A stretch of DNA of 13,034 nucleotides. Source: Deltaproteobacteria bacterium UBA1386. GTDB lineage: Bacteria; Desulfobacterota; Syntrophorhabdia; Syntrophorhabdales; Syntrophorhabdaceae. The notes under the pieces are model-generated. The model saw only the letters and a program-made list of their open reading frames with translations, ran no database searches and was not told the origin of the DNA. Made by a program: the position numbers and the translations under genes. Shown here piece by piece: positions 12,719 through 13,034 of this stretch (position 1 is the stretch's first letter; the number at the start of each line of letters is the position of its first letter). The DNA lies in assembly GCA_002305765.1 (NCBI GenBank), contig DBQU01000095.1, positions 1 to 13,034 of the forward strand, read 5' to 3'.

Positions 12719-13034
12719 ATGGAGCTCTGGGTAGGCGCCCTCAACCTCGGCTTTCTCTACGCCTTCGTCGCCATCGGCATTTACATTACCTTCCGCATTC
12801 ATGACTTTCCCGACATCACCGTTGACGGGACGTTCACGACAGGGGCGGCCGTTACCTCCGTTCTCGTAGTGGCAGGCACCCATCCTCTTCTGGCCCTTCT
12901 GGCATCTTTCCTTGCCTGCGCCGCGGCGGGGAGCGTCACGGCGCTCATCAACACGCGTCTCAATGTCAACAGCCTGCTTGCGGGCATCCTCGTCATGACG
13001 GGGCTTTATTTGACCCCTGATGTCAATAATGGAC
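12719..13034 (+). CDS. ABC transporter permease, BPD_transp_2 / TrpX-associated type (partial, runs off the window)
   Basis: The first 105 residues of an inner-membrane permease open to the end of the window. The start MELWVGALNLGFLYAFVAIGIYITFRIHDFPDITVDGTFTTGAAV, with FPDITVDG following the first helix, is characteristic of the ABC uptake permeases related to branched-chain amino-acid (LivH) and TrpX-type systems. LNVNSLLAGILVMTGLYL continues the second transmembrane block. The ligand is not determinable here; the binding protein and ATPase should lie to the right. It is three bases after the STAS gene. The last roughly ten residues (TPDVNNG) do not match the SINLRIMG-type sequence I expect next, so a single-base error near 13010-13020 is possible. 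Confidence 0.88.
   Translation, partial: MELWVGALNLGFLYAFVAIGIYITFRIHDFPDITVDGTFTTGAAVTSVLVVAGTHPLLALLASFLACAAAGSVTALINTRLNVNSLLAGILVMTGLYLTPDVNNG

Noticed and set aside
12287..12883. Minus-strand frame of 198 codons across the STAS/ABC junction
   Set aside because: Crosses two well-supported plus-strand genes, with Asp/Gly/His-rich composition typical of antisense frames.
1..13034. tRNA, rRNA, insertion sequence or CRISPR array
   Set aside because: No transposase-like frame, terminal inverted repeats, regular direct repeats or RNA-gene signatures were seen on either strand.

Overview
The window looks like a chromosomal metal/metalloid-resistance and thiol-redox region from an anaerobic, moderately GC-rich bacterium. 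My best guess is Desulfobacterota or a Syntrophorhabdus-like lineage. This rests on the gene mix (UPF0251/DUF134 regulator, NifX/NifB-type cofactor protein and FmdB zinc ribbon in one operon; thioredoxin-linked ArsC; Acr3; DUF318-type permease) and on family-level protein resemblance, not on any database search. There are no RNA genes, transposons or CRISPR arrays that I can see.

Layout. (1) 77-993, plus strand: a three-gene operon encoding a DUF134 regulator with a Cys-rich N-terminus, a NifX-like protein and an FmdB-like zinc ribbon with a Cys/Gly tail. Its strong promoter sits directly on the first ATG, so the transcript is probably leaderless. (2) 5530 down to 1021, minus strand: a seven-gene arsenic operon in transcription order arsR, acr3, a divergent pdxJ homologue, an exported thioredoxin, a CcdA-like membrane electron carrier, arsC and a DsrE-like protein. 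(3) 5677-10000, plus strand and divergent from the arsenic operon: a second ArsR-type regulator, a DUF318/ArsP-like permease, a 76-residue thioredoxin-like protein, a 45-residue lipoprotein, a VKOR-like protein, a DsbA-like exported thioredoxin-fold protein and a CDF metal-efflux protein. (4) 10035-10815, minus strand: two small uncharacterised proteins. (5) 11094-13034, plus strand: a two-helix membrane peptide with its own promoter, a protein with an N-terminal STAS domain fused to a large unrecognised domain, and the start of an ABC transporter permease that runs off the window.

How it fits together. ArsC reduces arsenate using thiols, Acr3 exports arsenite, and ArsR (ELCVCDL arsenite-binding motif) controls the minus operon. 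The thioredoxin/CcdA pair could carry reducing power across the membrane. The plus operon pairs metal or metalloid exporters (permease, CDF) with both a reducing-type cytosolic thioredoxin and an oxidising VKOR/DsbA envelope pair. The 146-base region between the two regulators holds two divergent promoters, each overlapped by a different inverted repeat; these are good candidates for the two regulators' operators.

The most unusual item is the pdxJ homologue. It keeps the PdxJ fold signature but has replaced several residues that are nearly invariant in pyridoxine 5'-phosphate synthase, including the catalytic His of the AGHG motif, and it is embedded in an arsenic operon. It may be a repurposed phosphate-ligand TIM barrel with a role in arsenic metabolism. 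Second in interest are the STAS fusion coupled to an ABC permease and the small Cys-containing proteins at 10035-10815.
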